Of a stretch of DNA of 64,000 bases, positions 36,085 to 44,176 are shown in pieces; within the stretch, counting starts at the first letter, position 1; the number at the start of each line of letters is the position of its first letter. A program made the position numbers and the translations under genes. The notes beneath the pieces are model-generated. The model searched no databases, was not told the DNA's origin, and saw nothing but the letters and a program-made list of their open reading frames with translations. The stretch comes from an uncultured Ignisphaera sp. (GTDB taxonomy: Archaea; Thermoproteota; Thermoprotei_A; Sulfolobales; Ignisphaeraceae), in assembly GCA_938074605.1 (NCBI GenBank), contig CALJEI010000001.1:1-64000 (forward strand), in the 5' to 3' direction.

Positions 36085-36450
36085 TTATTTACACCAAAGG
36101 TTTCTTTATGTTACTTAAATTAAAGTTGCTAGAATAATATAGTGAGCTGAAACTGTATGTATATTACAATTTATACTTCCTTACCTACATAGAGTTCACT
36201 TATTAATCTATACACTCATTAGTACCCTCAAGATTCTAATATACATAAAACTATTAATTCTAAGATGACTTGGTGAAGCTATTGTAGTAGGAAACATTAG
36301 GCAGGAGGTAGATGATGTGAAGACTAATAATCATATAAAAGTTATTGAATGTTATCTACTGAGAAACAGTGTAGATATCTGCCTAGAATATTGATGGCGA
36401 ATAGCAATATTTATAAGGAAAATTAACGTTAATGTGGCTAATGTAATCTT
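36085..36450. other. Intergenic region with a 41-codon coding-like fragment
   Basis: No intact gene. The plus frame 36269-36394 is open and reads LGEAIVVGNIRQEVDD.. and ..LLRNSVDICLEY, stop, with no good start; it could be the tail of a lost gene. The right end carries the promoter of the aldo/keto reductase (TATA-like TTTATAAGG near 36410). Confidence 0.4.
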
Positions 36451-36462
36451 TTGGTGATGTTT

Positions 36463-37488
36463 TTGAGATACATATCTTCACCCATATGCGGCATTAAAGT
36501 ATCTATAATATCCCTTGGTACATGGTATCTTCCAAGATCAAGTGAAAAAGATGAATACGGTATCTATAGAATTGATGTTGAGGAGACTAAAAGGGTTTTT
36601 AAATATGCTTACGACAGTGGTATAAACTTTATAGATACTGCTAATAGATACCACGGTGCCGTCTCTCCTGTCCCTCTAACACATGTAGGCTATGCTGAAA
36701 GAGTTATCGGCAAAATTATACTTGAGCTAGGGCTAGAAAGAGAGTCTCTTGTTATATCCACTAAAGTTGCTGGTGAAATGGCTAACTGGCCAAACGCCTC
36801 TGGTCTTAGTAGAAAGCATATTATGTGGCAAATCAGAGAGAGTTTAAAGAGACTTCAGATGAACTATATCGATGTTTACTATGCTCATAGATTTGATCCA
36901 GAAACTCCAAAGAGAGAAACCATATCAACATTTAACGACCTTGTTAGACTAGGCTATATAAGATATATAGGTGTAAGTAATATTCCTGCATCAGATCTTG
37001 TTGAATATCAAGCGATTGCTGATAAATATGGCTATGAACCTATTTCATTTCTCCAATACAAATATAATTGGTTGGAAAGAGATATAGAGAGGGATGTAAT
37101 ACCTATTGCAAAAAAGTTTGGAGTATTTCTAACAGTCTACTCCCCCCTTGCCCAAGGACTTCTAACTGGAAAGTATATAGATATTGAGAAAAAACAGTGG
37201 ATTGTGCCACCTATGTCAAGAGGGGAGATATCTGAGGGGCCAAGAAGAATGTTTATAGAAGAAAATCTGAGGAGGCTACTGCTATTTATAGAGTTTGCAA
37301 AAAGTAAAGATATCTCACCAACTCAGCTAGCAATATCATGGATATTACATAGATCTCTACAGCTTGGTGTATCAATAATACCGATTGTAAGTATATCAAA
37401 CGTTAAACAACTTGAGGAAATAGTAAGTTCTCTAGATGTCAAGCTTAGTAGTGATGACATGAAATACCTTGATGAAATAGCTAAATAG
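36463..37488 (+). CDS. Aldo/keto reductase
   Basis: NAD(P)H-dependent TIM-barrel oxidoreductase of about 341 residues. Catalytic and cofactor residues: FIDTANRYHG (Asp, Tyr), ISTKVAGEM (Lys), LKRLQMNYIDVYYAHRFD (His) and the C-terminal VSIIPIVSISNVKQLEE nucleotide region. The subgroup resembles potassium-channel-beta/YghZ-type reductases. TTG, GTG and ATG stand in a row at 36451-36459, but GGTGAT at 36453-36458 makes TTG 36463 (MRYISSPICGIKVSIISLG) the best start, and it also matches where the decayed homologue at 2899 begins. Substrate unknown. Confidence 0.9.
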   Translation: MRYISSPICGIKVSIISLGTWYLPRSSEKDEYGIYRIDVEETKRVFKYAYDSGINFIDTANRYHGAVSPVPLTHVGYAERVIGKIILELGLERESLVISTKVAGEMANWPNASGLSRKHIMWQIRESLKRLQMNYIDVYYAHRFDPETPKRETISTFNDLVRLGYIRYIGVSNIPASDLVEYQAIADKYGYEPISFLQYKYNWLERDIERDVIPIAKKFGVFLTVYSPLAQGLLTGKYIDIEKKQWIVPPMSRGEISEGPRRMFIEENLRRLLLFIEFAKSKDISPTQLAISWILHRSLQLGVSIIPIVSISNVKQLEEIVSSLDVKLSSDDMKYLDEIAK

Positions 37489-37521
37489 TAGCTTAAGAAT
37501 ATTTATCGTAATACTGTGTAG

Positions 37522-38415
37522 TTGTGTATAACTTTTAAGTATTTTAAAAGAGTAAGGATATGCTTTAAAAAACAGTGGTTAGAAATGCTGAAATCATGGA
37601 GAATATTTATAGCTATAATTTTTTTAAGTGCAATTGGGGGTTTCTTTAAAATCTTAGGAGGTTTTGTAGGCAGCTCTAAATCTGTTTTTGTAGACGCTCT
37701 TACCTCTATTGCAAATACTTTAGCTATAGTTATTATGTATAAGTTTTTTAATATAAGTATGGAACCTCCTGACGAAGATCACCATTATGGACATCATAAG
37801 ATGGTATTGGGAGGCCCAATATCAACACTAATGCTATATTCATTTGTAGCTGGTATTATAGTTATTGACCTATATGAGACTTTCGGCAAGCCCTACACGG
37901 TAGGTATTCTAGCACCCATATTTGCATGTATAGGCCTTGCACCATATATTCTAGCAATAGCTTTAGCTAGATATATTGGTGGTACATTTTCATACTATGC
38001 TAGATTTACAGTCATTGAAATAATTGAGAGTATGACGACTATAGCTGTAGCTTTTGCAGGTGCTTTAATAAACTACTTAATAGATTTTGCAGGCGCTATA
38101 GCACTCTCATGCTATTTATTAATAGAACTTACAAAAAGCTTTAGAGAAATTTTAGAGTACATAAGTGATGCAGCTCCAAAGGAGGTTATTAGAAATCTAG
38201 AGAGTATTTTAAATGGCTATGGAATTACTGCTAAAAGAATTAGAATAAGAAGAATTGCTGAAAACCTTTACCAAGGAGATATTGTGGTAAAACTTCCACC
38301 AAACATAAGTATTGAGAAAGCCCATCAATTAATAGACTTGTTAGAAAAGAAGCTTAAAGATAGACTTAACGCAGAAATTACAATCCATACTGAGCCAGAG
38401 AGTGAAAAGGAATAA
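37522..38415 (+). CDS. Cation diffusion facilitator (CDF) family transporter
   Basis: 297-residue divalent-metal exporter, six helices plus a cytoplasmic ferredoxin-like C-terminal domain (from about residue 215). The helix-2 region SSKSVFVDALTSIANTLA has the metal-site Asp but Asn at the second position, where zinc exporters have Asp; the cytosolic EDHHYGHHK segment is the usual Hx3H-type loop. Helix-5 metal residues appear in FTVIEIIESM as Glu rather than His/Asp. The substrate (Zn, Fe, Mn) is therefore uncertain. Several upstream in-frame starts exist; ATG giving MLKSWRIFIAI is an alternative. Follows the aldo/keto reductase by 33 bases. Confidence 0.85.
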   Translation: MCITFKYFKRVRICFKKQWLEMLKSWRIFIAIIFLSAIGGFFKILGGFVGSSKSVFVDALTSIANTLAIVIMYKFFNISMEPPDEDHHYGHHKMVLGGPISTLMLYSFVAGIIVIDLYETFGKPYTVGILAPIFACIGLAPYILAIALARYIGGTFSYYARFTVIEIIESMTTIAVAFAGALINYLIDFAGAIALSCYLLIELTKSFREILEYISDAAPKEVIRNLESILNGYGITAKRIRIRRIAENLYQGDIVVKLPPNISIEKAHQLIDLLEKKLKDRLNAEITIHTEPESEKE

Positions 38416-38430
38416 CAATAAAGATGATAT

Positions 38431-39021
38431 TCATCTTCTTCGCCTAAGCTTTATCCAAGGACTATAGCATAGCACATTCCATAACTCCCTAATCTTCTGA
38501 TGGTTATCTCTATCTAATAGCATACCCCTAAGCTGCTCTATATTTGTATTGTTCTTGCTTTTTATATACAGTACATCGTCTTCATAAGCACATGTAACTT
38601 CCTCTATAATTTCGCGGACATCATCATCCAAATCCTCTAATAGTATTTCACTATAGCCAAGCTCTTTTAACATCTTTCTAGATGCTATATTATCTAGCCT
38701 AGTTGTTGCTATATAGAGCTCAATACCCTCCATATCCATTAGCTCCTCTATAGATACCTCAATAGCTTTACCAATACCACGCCCTCTAGAATCCTTCTCT
38801 ACTGCAACATAGTATATTACTCCTATTCGCATAGGTTTTGTCTCTACAATATAAAATACCCCTACACCAACAATAGCATCTTTATCTCTACATACTACAG
38901 CCCTACATCTACCTAACTCTATACATGTAGTAGCATAATAGGCGTGAAACCATGACAGAGTACTCTCTATAACTCCTTTAACATCATCTATACATTCTAT
39001 ATTACATTCCTCAATAATCAC
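38431..39021 (-). CDS. GNAT-family N-acetyltransferase
   Basis: 196 residues, acetyl-CoA-dependent acetyltransferase. The acetyl-CoA pyrophosphate loop is EKDSRGRGIGKAIE (Q/RxxGxG/A form RGRGIG), preceded by VIYYVAVE and followed by LYIATTRLDNIASRKMLKELGY, the usual GNAT C-terminal motif. The last 60 residues are a short extra tail rich in basic residues. The GTG start lies within AAAGGTGATT. Convergent with the CDF gene and divergent from nurA. Substrate unknown. Confidence 0.85.
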   Translation of the reverse strand: MIIEECNIECIDDVKGVIESTLSWFHAYYATTCIELGRCRAVVCRDKDAIVGVGVFYIVETKPMRIGVIYYVAVEKDSRGRGIGKAIEVSIEELMDMEGIELYIATTRLDNIASRKMLKELGYSEILLEDLDDDVREIIEEVTCAYEDDVLYIKSKNNTNIEQLRGMLLDRDNHQKIRELWNVLCYSPWIKLRRRR

Positions 39022-39129
39022 CTTTTACACCCATCTAGTTCAATATTTTCGCTCATCTCTCTCTTATATAAACTTCTACCCAGTTAAATAATAGCAGGTA
39101 ATTTTAGAGTGTTACCAGGGTAAATATAC

Positions 39130-40113
39130 ATGCTTACAAAGGCATTAGATGTTGCAATATCAGCATTTGGATCTCTTAGGGGTAAGATAGATGAGGTTCT
39201 AGCCATAGATAGTATCGCAAAGATTAGGAATCTGTGGATTCCATATAAAGGTTCTAGAAACCCCTATCTTAAACCTTATACCATTGCAGCCATAGATAGC
39301 GGCTTCAATTATAATGAGTATAGAGGATATGCATTATATGTTCTAAATGTTGTAGATGTTATTATTGATAGTTTTATGGGGGAGAAGATAGATGGTTATG
39401 TCGATATAGATATTATAAGCTGTAGTAATATAGAGAATGAACTGTCTCTTCTCTCTATGTCTATGGAGATAAAAACTATGGTTAGAATACTCAATATGGC
39501 TGATATTATTCTAATGGATGGAAGTCTTATAGCCATGTTTTCAAAACTTAGAAGAGCCTCCCTAGAGGATGACCATGAGCTTCTAGAGGCCAAGGGTGTA
39601 AATACCTCTCAGATACTTAAAGAACTTATATATACAGTCTCTATATATCCAAAGAAAATAGTATTTATATCGAAAAACTCTAACGCTAAAGATGCATTTG
39701 GATTTATAAAGGGAGACATCTATTATTTCGAGAGATATACCGATGGACTACCCGGCTACTCGAAGCCTATTTCTCTCATACACTCAAAGCATTTAGGTAT
39801 ATCAATAGCAAATAGAGCTTTTAGACATATTGTAAAAAATATCGTTGGTACCGACATATCCATAGTAGTTTCCTATGTGAGATTTGAACCCTTTTCTAGA
39901 ATATATCGACTTGAAATACCTGTAGAAGCTGGTGAAGATGTTGATACAAGGATTAGATATATTATGGATGTTGTATCAGATTTTATAGTAGCAGGCTATC
40001 CATATCCACTAATGAGGGCAGATCAAATTGCTAAAATAGGGCTAGAAGATATTAATAGAATATCAAGTATACTCGGAATTTCCTACGACCCAAGGGCTAG
40101 AGAACCTCTATGA
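39130..40113 (+). CDS. nurA: NurA 5'-3' nuclease
   Basis: RNase-H-like nuclease that works with HerA in DNA-end resection during recombinational repair. 327 residues. The metal-site acidic motif AAIDSGFNYNEYRG (near residue 57) and the second, IILMDGSLIAM (near 128), are present; SKTS-like ISKNSNAKD and the C-terminal GYPYPLMRADQIAKIG are typical of NurA. herA follows by 13 bases, so they form an operon. A TATA-like CTTATATAAAC at about 39063-39073 can serve nurA and, reversed, the divergent GNAT gene. mre11 and rad50, linked in other Crenarchaeota, are not next to it. Confidence 0.9.
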   Translation: MLTKALDVAISAFGSLRGKIDEVLAIDSIAKIRNLWIPYKGSRNPYLKPYTIAAIDSGFNYNEYRGYALYVLNVVDVIIDSFMGEKIDGYVDIDIISCSNIENELSLLSMSMEIKTMVRILNMADIILMDGSLIAMFSKLRRASLEDDHELLEAKGVNTSQILKELIYTVSIYPKKIVFISKNSNAKDAFGFIKGDIYYFERYTDGLPGYSKPISLIHSKHLGISIANRAFRHIVKNIVGTDISIVVSYVRFEPFSRIYRLEIPVEAGEDVDTRIRYIMDVVSDFIVAGYPYPLMRADQIAKIGLEDINRISSILGISYDPRAREPL

Positions 40114-40126
40114 GGATTATAATAAT

Positions 40127-41629
40127 ATGACTACCCTCCAAACAGAAAATGGCAAAAACCTAAATCTTCAATTTGATATTGTTGGTTATATTGTTGGTGA
40201 ATCAAAGCCCTATAGGGCTGATATTATAGCGTTTAGACCGCTTGCAATTGGCGAATACCTCTATATGGAGTACTACGACTATAAAGTTCTAGCAATGGTT
40301 AGTACATCAATAACTGGAAGCCCTGTAATAACTGATAGTCTTATTGATCCAAGAGATATCGAGCGCCTTATTAAGAGCATTAGATATGGTGAGAGGATGT
40401 ATTACCATAGGGGTTCAATAAAAATTCTTGGAAGCATTAATGGTTCTAGCTCTAAGCTCTATATGCCTCCTATACCACCTCCTCCGGGTACAGAGGTGTA
40501 TAAGGCTCCAAAGTCAGCATTGGCAAAGGTTTTTAGTCAAAATGGAAGGGAATTTATTAGAATTGGTACTCTTTTAAGAGAATTAGATGTTGAAGTAAGG
40601 GTAAATATAAATAAGATTGTGTCTAGACATCTAGGGATACTTGCAATGACTGGAATGGGTAAAAGTAATCTTGTAGCTCTTATTGCTAAGAGGATAGCTG
40701 AACTTGGTGGCACAACAATTATTTTTGATTATCATGGCGAGTACTCATCTATGAGACCACCAAATATTATTGTAAATGTTGTTAAACCAAAGATAAATCC
40801 TTTAAGCCTAGATTTAGAAGAAATTGCAAGACTATTAAACATACCTAGAAATGCTACTAGGCAGAGAATGGCTTTAAGGGAATGTATTGAAAATATGGAT
40901 GAAGGTGACTTCTTTATGAAGCTTAAAAAATGTTTACAGGGTAGAGTAGGTAGATATGGGGTATCTGCACAAAAGGTACTAGATTCTGTGATAGCATATG
41001 AGGGTTTTCTGAAAAGAATTCTGAATGAAAAAATAGAAGATATTGTTAATAGTATTATTCTTGGTGCAATAAATATAGTTGATTTAAGTGATCTACATTT
41101 GAATCAAGCTGATGCCATAGTATCTCACTGGCTTAGTAGGGTTCTAGAGGCTAGAAAAATTGATGTGTGGAGCAATGGTTCACAAGGAATTCCCTCACCT
41201 CTTGTTCTAGTTATTGAAGAAGCACATATATTTATATCAGCCGATAGCGATACTGCTACAAGGAGAAGTGCAGAATCTATTGTAAGAGAGGGTAGAAAGT
41301 TTGGTATAGGTCTTATAGTTGTCTCTCAAAGGCCTAGAGGCCTAGACCCAACTATACTAAGCCAGCTAGGTAACCTAGCAATCCTAAGAATAGTTCATCC
41401 AGAGGATCAGCAGTATGTTGCTAAACATTGTGAACCTATAACACAGGACATTGTTGAGGAACTTCCAGGGCTTAATATTGGTGAGGCTATTCTTCTTGGT
41501 GAATGGGTCTCTGTTCCTACAATAGCTAAAATAGATCTTGTAAAGGAAAAATTGTCTGGTGGAGATATGGATGCCGCTTTCTATTGGAGTAAGACATTTT
41601 CAGCTAGAACTGAAAATCTTGGTATGTAA
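40127..41629 (+). CDS. herA: HerA DNA helicase/translocase
   Basis: Hexameric FtsK-like ATPase, 500 residues. The HAS-barrel N-terminal domain spans roughly residues 1-150; Walker [19 protein letters not shown] lies near 178, followed by [11 protein letters not shown]. Walker B is [11 protein letters not shown] near 362, and sensor/Arg-finger segments are [17 protein letters not shown] and [19 protein letters not shown]-like. It bridges to NurA, coded 13 bases upstream; GAGGA before the ATG overlaps the nurA end. The 3' end overlaps the convergent TBP gene by 26 bases, an unusually tight arrangement. Confidence 0.95.
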   Translation: MTTLQTENGKNLNLQFDIVGYIVGESKPYRADIIAFRPLAIGEYLYMEYYDYKVLAMVSTSITGSPVITDSLIDPRDIERLIKSIRYGERMYYHRGSIKILGSINGSSSKLYMPPIPPPPGTEVYKAPKSALAKVFSQNGREFIRIGTLLRELDVEVRVNINKIVSRHLGILAMTGMGKSNLVALIAKRIAELGGTTIIFDYHGEYSSMRPPNIIVNVVKPKINPLSLDLEEIARLLNIPRNATRQRMALRECIENMDEGDFFMKLKKCLQGRVGRYGVSAQKVLDSVIAYEGFLKRILNEKIEDIVNSIILGAINIVDLSDLHLNQADAIVSHWLSRVLEARKIDVWSNGSQGIPSPLVLVIEEAHIFISADSDTATRRSAESIVREGRKFGIGLIVVSQRPRGLDPTILSQLGNLAILRIVHPEDQQYVAKHCEPITQDIVEELPGLNIGEAILLGEWVSVPTIAKIDLVKEKLSGGDMDAAFYWSKTFSARTENLGM

Positions 41630-42308
41630 GTTTCTTTCTACTTTTTATAAAGTCTACAGTCTCTAATTCCTCACTAAGTATCTCTTCCTCAACCTTGATC
41701 TCTCTTAGACACCCCAACTCTTTTAACTTTAGAAAGACGTTTCTAACTGATAGAAATACTTCATCCTCACTCTTAGCACCAGTTATAACCATCTTTCCAC
41801 TACTAAATATGAGTAAGACGACATGCGGATCTGTCAATCTGTATATAAGCCCTGGAAACTGCTCTGGTTCATACATTGTATTCTCTAAGAGAAATGCGAC
41901 CTTTTCAAGCATTATTTCTGCACCAAGATTTGCCGAAGCTACAATATTCTGTATCTGTATTCTTGGTCTAGATGTTATAGGTACATCATATTTTATTAGC
42001 ATTTTTACAATTTTTTTAACAGCTTTTATTAGATCTGGAGTGCTCTTAGCGCCTGTTACAACCATTCTACCTGATCTAAATACCAGTGCTGTAACCTTTG
42101 GACTATCCAGTCTTAGTACAAGCCCGGGAAACTGATCGGGATCATATTCAACATTTGGCAGTACTTTATCTAAGTAATCTAGATCTATATTCTGCTCTAT
42201 AGATACTGTAGCTACTATATTTTCAACCTTTACCCCTATATATGGATTATTTAAATCAGCTAGATACTTTTTGTAAAACGCTTTATAATAGGAATCAAGT
42301 GACTGAAT
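41604..42308 (-). CDS. tbp: TATA-box-binding protein (TBP), start codon non-standard
   Basis: General transcription factor that binds TATA boxes. Both saddle repeats are visible: [15 protein letters not shown] with [14 protein letters not shown], then [14 protein letters not shown] with [14 protein letters not shown]. The only standard start in frame is ATG 42065, which would delete most of repeat 1, so it cannot be the true start. The frame stays open upstream to a stop at 42321-42323 with no ATG, GTG or TTG. ATT at 42308 (then [20 protein letters not shown]) is the best candidate, just after AGAGTGTGGGA and downstream of a TATA-like TTTATAAAC near 42343. The C-terminus carries about 20 extra residues. 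3' end overlaps herA. Confidence 0.9.
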   Translation of the reverse strand: MQSLDSYYKAFYKKYLADLNNPYIGVKVENIVATVSIEQNIDLDYLDKVLPNVEYDPDQFPGLVLRLDSPKVTALVFRSGRMVVTGAKSTPDLIKAVKKIVKMLIKYDVPITSRPRIQIQNIVASANLGAEIMLEKVAFLLENTMYEPEQFPGLIYRLTDPHVVLLIFSSGKMVITGAKSEDEVFLSVRNVFLKLKELGCLREIKVEEEILSEELETVDFIKSRKKLTYQDFQF

Positions 42309-42400
42309 AGTCCCACACTCTTATTTAATTCTATACAGTTTATAAAGATATATTTAAGCATATTTATAAACGCTATTTATATCAACTATGTAAAATATTT

Positions 42401-43171
42401 TCATAAGAGTGAAAGTAAATCCTCTATTGCTAACAGCCTTGGAAGCTCATAAATTCCTTCATTTTCAACTATAGCATAAGGTTTTGTATCAGCTAATAAA
42501 GCTCGGTTCCTTAAGATTGGTGAAAGATAACCCTCAGGAGAAGTTGTTATAGGTGTACCACTTTGATAAAGTCCTGCTGCAGGTAATACCAGTGCTTTTA
42601 AATTGTCCTTCAATGGCGTTAATAGAAAACATGGAAACTTTATGCTATAACCAGTAATAGGATCCTTTAACGACACACTAGGATGTTCATGTGCCATAAT
42701 GAGAAGCTCTACATTCTTTTCCTCTAAATCTCTTAAGACATCCTTATGCCCATGGGCAAATAGTATATTCTCCAGTTTGAGTCTTTCATGGACTTCCACA
42801 TTATATTTTTTAGAGATAGAATACATAAATGTGTCATGATTTCCTCTAACTAGTATTACTTTAGAGAACATCTTTGTAGCATATGTAAAGAATTCACCTA
42901 AATCTCTAGATTCCCTCCTCCCAAGTCTATCAAATAGATGCTTAACATCACCAACAACTATAAGGGTATCTGCTTTAACAATATTAAGACCCTTCTCTAT
43001 ATACTCTAAAACTTTCCTCAATTGCATTCTAGGTAAGTAGACACCCTTTTCAGCCATATACTCCTCAAATCCTAAATGAATATCAGCAATTGCAAATACC
43101 CTAAACCTCTCTAGATATATAGCAGGTATATCGCTAATGGCAAAGATCCCTGGGTAAAGCTCATAAAGCAT
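42401..43171 (-). CDS. Archaeal metallophosphoesterase (MJ0037-type, SbcD-related)
   Basis: Calcineurin-like phosphoesterase of 256 residues. Metal motifs: AIADIHLGFEE (DxH), VGDVKHLF (GD), LVRGNHDTFM (GNHD), ILFAHGH and MAHEHPSVSLKD (H, HxH). This set matches the small archaeal SbcD-related family rather than Mre11, which is longer and has an extra capping domain. The frame extends 41 codons upstream to 43294, but ATG 43171 has GGGGTG at 43178-43183 and gives MLYELYPGIFAI as N-terminus, which is preferred. Substrate unknown; a nucleic-acid or nucleotide role is suggested by its family and by repair genes nearby. Confidence 0.87.
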   Translation of the reverse strand: MLYELYPGIFAISDIPAIYLERFRVFAIADIHLGFEEYMAEKGVYLPRMQLRKVLEYIEKGLNIVKADTLIVVGDVKHLFDRLGRRESRDLGEFFTYATKMFSKVILVRGNHDTFMYSISKKYNVEVHERLKLENILFAHGHKDVLRDLEEKNVELLIMAHEHPSVSLKDPITGYSIKFPCFLLTPLKDNLKALVLPAAGLYQSGTPITTSPEGYLSPILRNRALLADTKPYAIVENEGIYELPRLLAIEDLLSLL

Positions 43172-43427
43172 ATTAAACACCCCTATTTCTAAATTTTTAT
43201 TTAGAGATATAAAATTATAGTGTTTATGAAATATAAAAATTAGCTTTACACATTTGGGTATTTGATGAAGAGTTAAAGAGTCTATATAGCTCACCCAAAA
43301 TTATTTACACAGTAGGATGTAAGGTATGTGAAGTTACTCTAAAGGATAATACAGATTTAAAAAGCTAGTCAAAGCGTATAGAATAGAATATAGCTTTTTC
43401 TACATCCCTACTTTTCTTGATGGATAT

Positions 43428-44108
43428 TTATTCTACTGGTACTCCATAAATGGCTAAAGTATATCTGTATTCAACTAATATCCTCTTTTCATCTATCTCC
43501 AAAACTATACCCCTCTCACTAAAGCTTACTATCTTTACTCTTTTGCCAATATCTATACCAAGTTTATAGATGTCAGCAATAATTTCACCTCCAGCCGTAC
43601 AAAGTATTCTAACAATCCTAATAGTTAAACCTATTGAAAACTTTATTAAAGGCTTTGCCTTTAAAACGTCAGTAGAGGGTGTTGCACCTGGAATAGGATT
43701 TCCATGAGGACATATTGATGGTTTTCCAAGAAATTCATATAGTTTATCAAAAAATTCCTCTGGAAGATGCTCCATCATGTGTGCATATCTATGTGCCTTT
43801 ACTGAATCCATATTTAAGATATTAACTAGAAAGTACTCTGCTATCCTATGTCTTCTAACTATTTTTTCAGCTATTGCCCTACCCTTTTCAGATAGTCTAA
43901 CACCTTTATATGGCTCCCATATAATAAGATTCTTTGCAGCTAGCTTGGAAATCATCTTAGATATAGTAGCAGGCTTTACACTAAGTTCATTAGTTAATAC
44001 AGTTGTTCTAGCTTCACCAAAAAGCTCCTCTAGCCTATATATAGCCATTAAATAATCCTCCAAAGCCCTTGAACTCCTATCAATACTGCTTCTTACCAAC
44101 ATTTTCAA
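43428..44108 (-). CDS. DtxR/MntR-family metal-dependent transcriptional regulator
   Basis: 226 residues in the usual order: HTH (EDYLMAIYRLEELFGEAR.., recognition helix KPATISKMISKLAAKNLI), dimerisation/metal domain (RRHRIAEYFLVNILNM, AHRYAHMMEHLPEEFFDKLYEF with His/Glu/Met ligands, PSICPHGNPIPG), and a C-terminal FeoA/SH3-like domain from about 150. It should repress in the presence of Fe(II) or Mn(II). Divergent from feoB, with two matching palindromes in the 68-base gap, so it very probably controls feoB and itself. Confidence 0.93.
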   Translation of the reverse strand: MKMLVRSSIDRSSRALEDYLMAIYRLEELFGEARTTVLTNELSVKPATISKMISKLAAKNLIIWEPYKGVRLSEKGRAIAEKIVRRHRIAEYFLVNILNMDSVKAHRYAHMMEHLPEEFFDKLYEFLGKPSICPHGNPIPGATPSTDVLKAKPLIKFSIGLTIRIVRILCTAGGEIIADIYKLGIDIGKRVKIVSFSERGIVLEIDEKRILVEYRYTLAIYGVPVE

Positions 44109-44122
44109 TCACATACAATATT

Positions 44123-44138
44123 TTTAGACACATCTAAG
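44123..44138. promoter_or_regulatory. DtxR-type operator, site 1
   Basis: TTTAGACACATCTAAG: dyad TTAGA-N4-TCTAA. It resembles the TTAGGTN-type operators of DtxR/MntR regulators. It lies on the dtxR-like gene side of the shared TATA-like GTTTATAAAT (44138-44147). Confidence 0.7.
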
Positions 44139-44146
44139 TTTATAAA

Positions 44147-44162
44147 TTTAGATACACCTAAA
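44147..44162. promoter_or_regulatory. DtxR-type operator, site 2
   Basis: TTTAGATACACCTAAA: outer arms TTTAG/CTAAA perfect, inner bases imperfect. It starts 24 bases from site 1 and together they form a 40-base near-dyad centred on the TATA-like element, 15 bases before the feoB start. Binding would block both divergent promoters. Confidence 0.75.
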
Positions 44163-44176
44163 CCTATTTGTGGTAA

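Noticed and set aside
42401-43171. Mre11 partner for NurA-HerA
   Set aside because: The phosphoesterase is about 256 residues, lacks the Mre11 capping region and matches the small archaeal SbcD-related family. It is also not in the nurA-herA operon.
43172-43294. 41-codon extension of the phosphoesterase
   Set aside because: GGGGTG before ATG 43171 and the family N-terminus support the shorter form.
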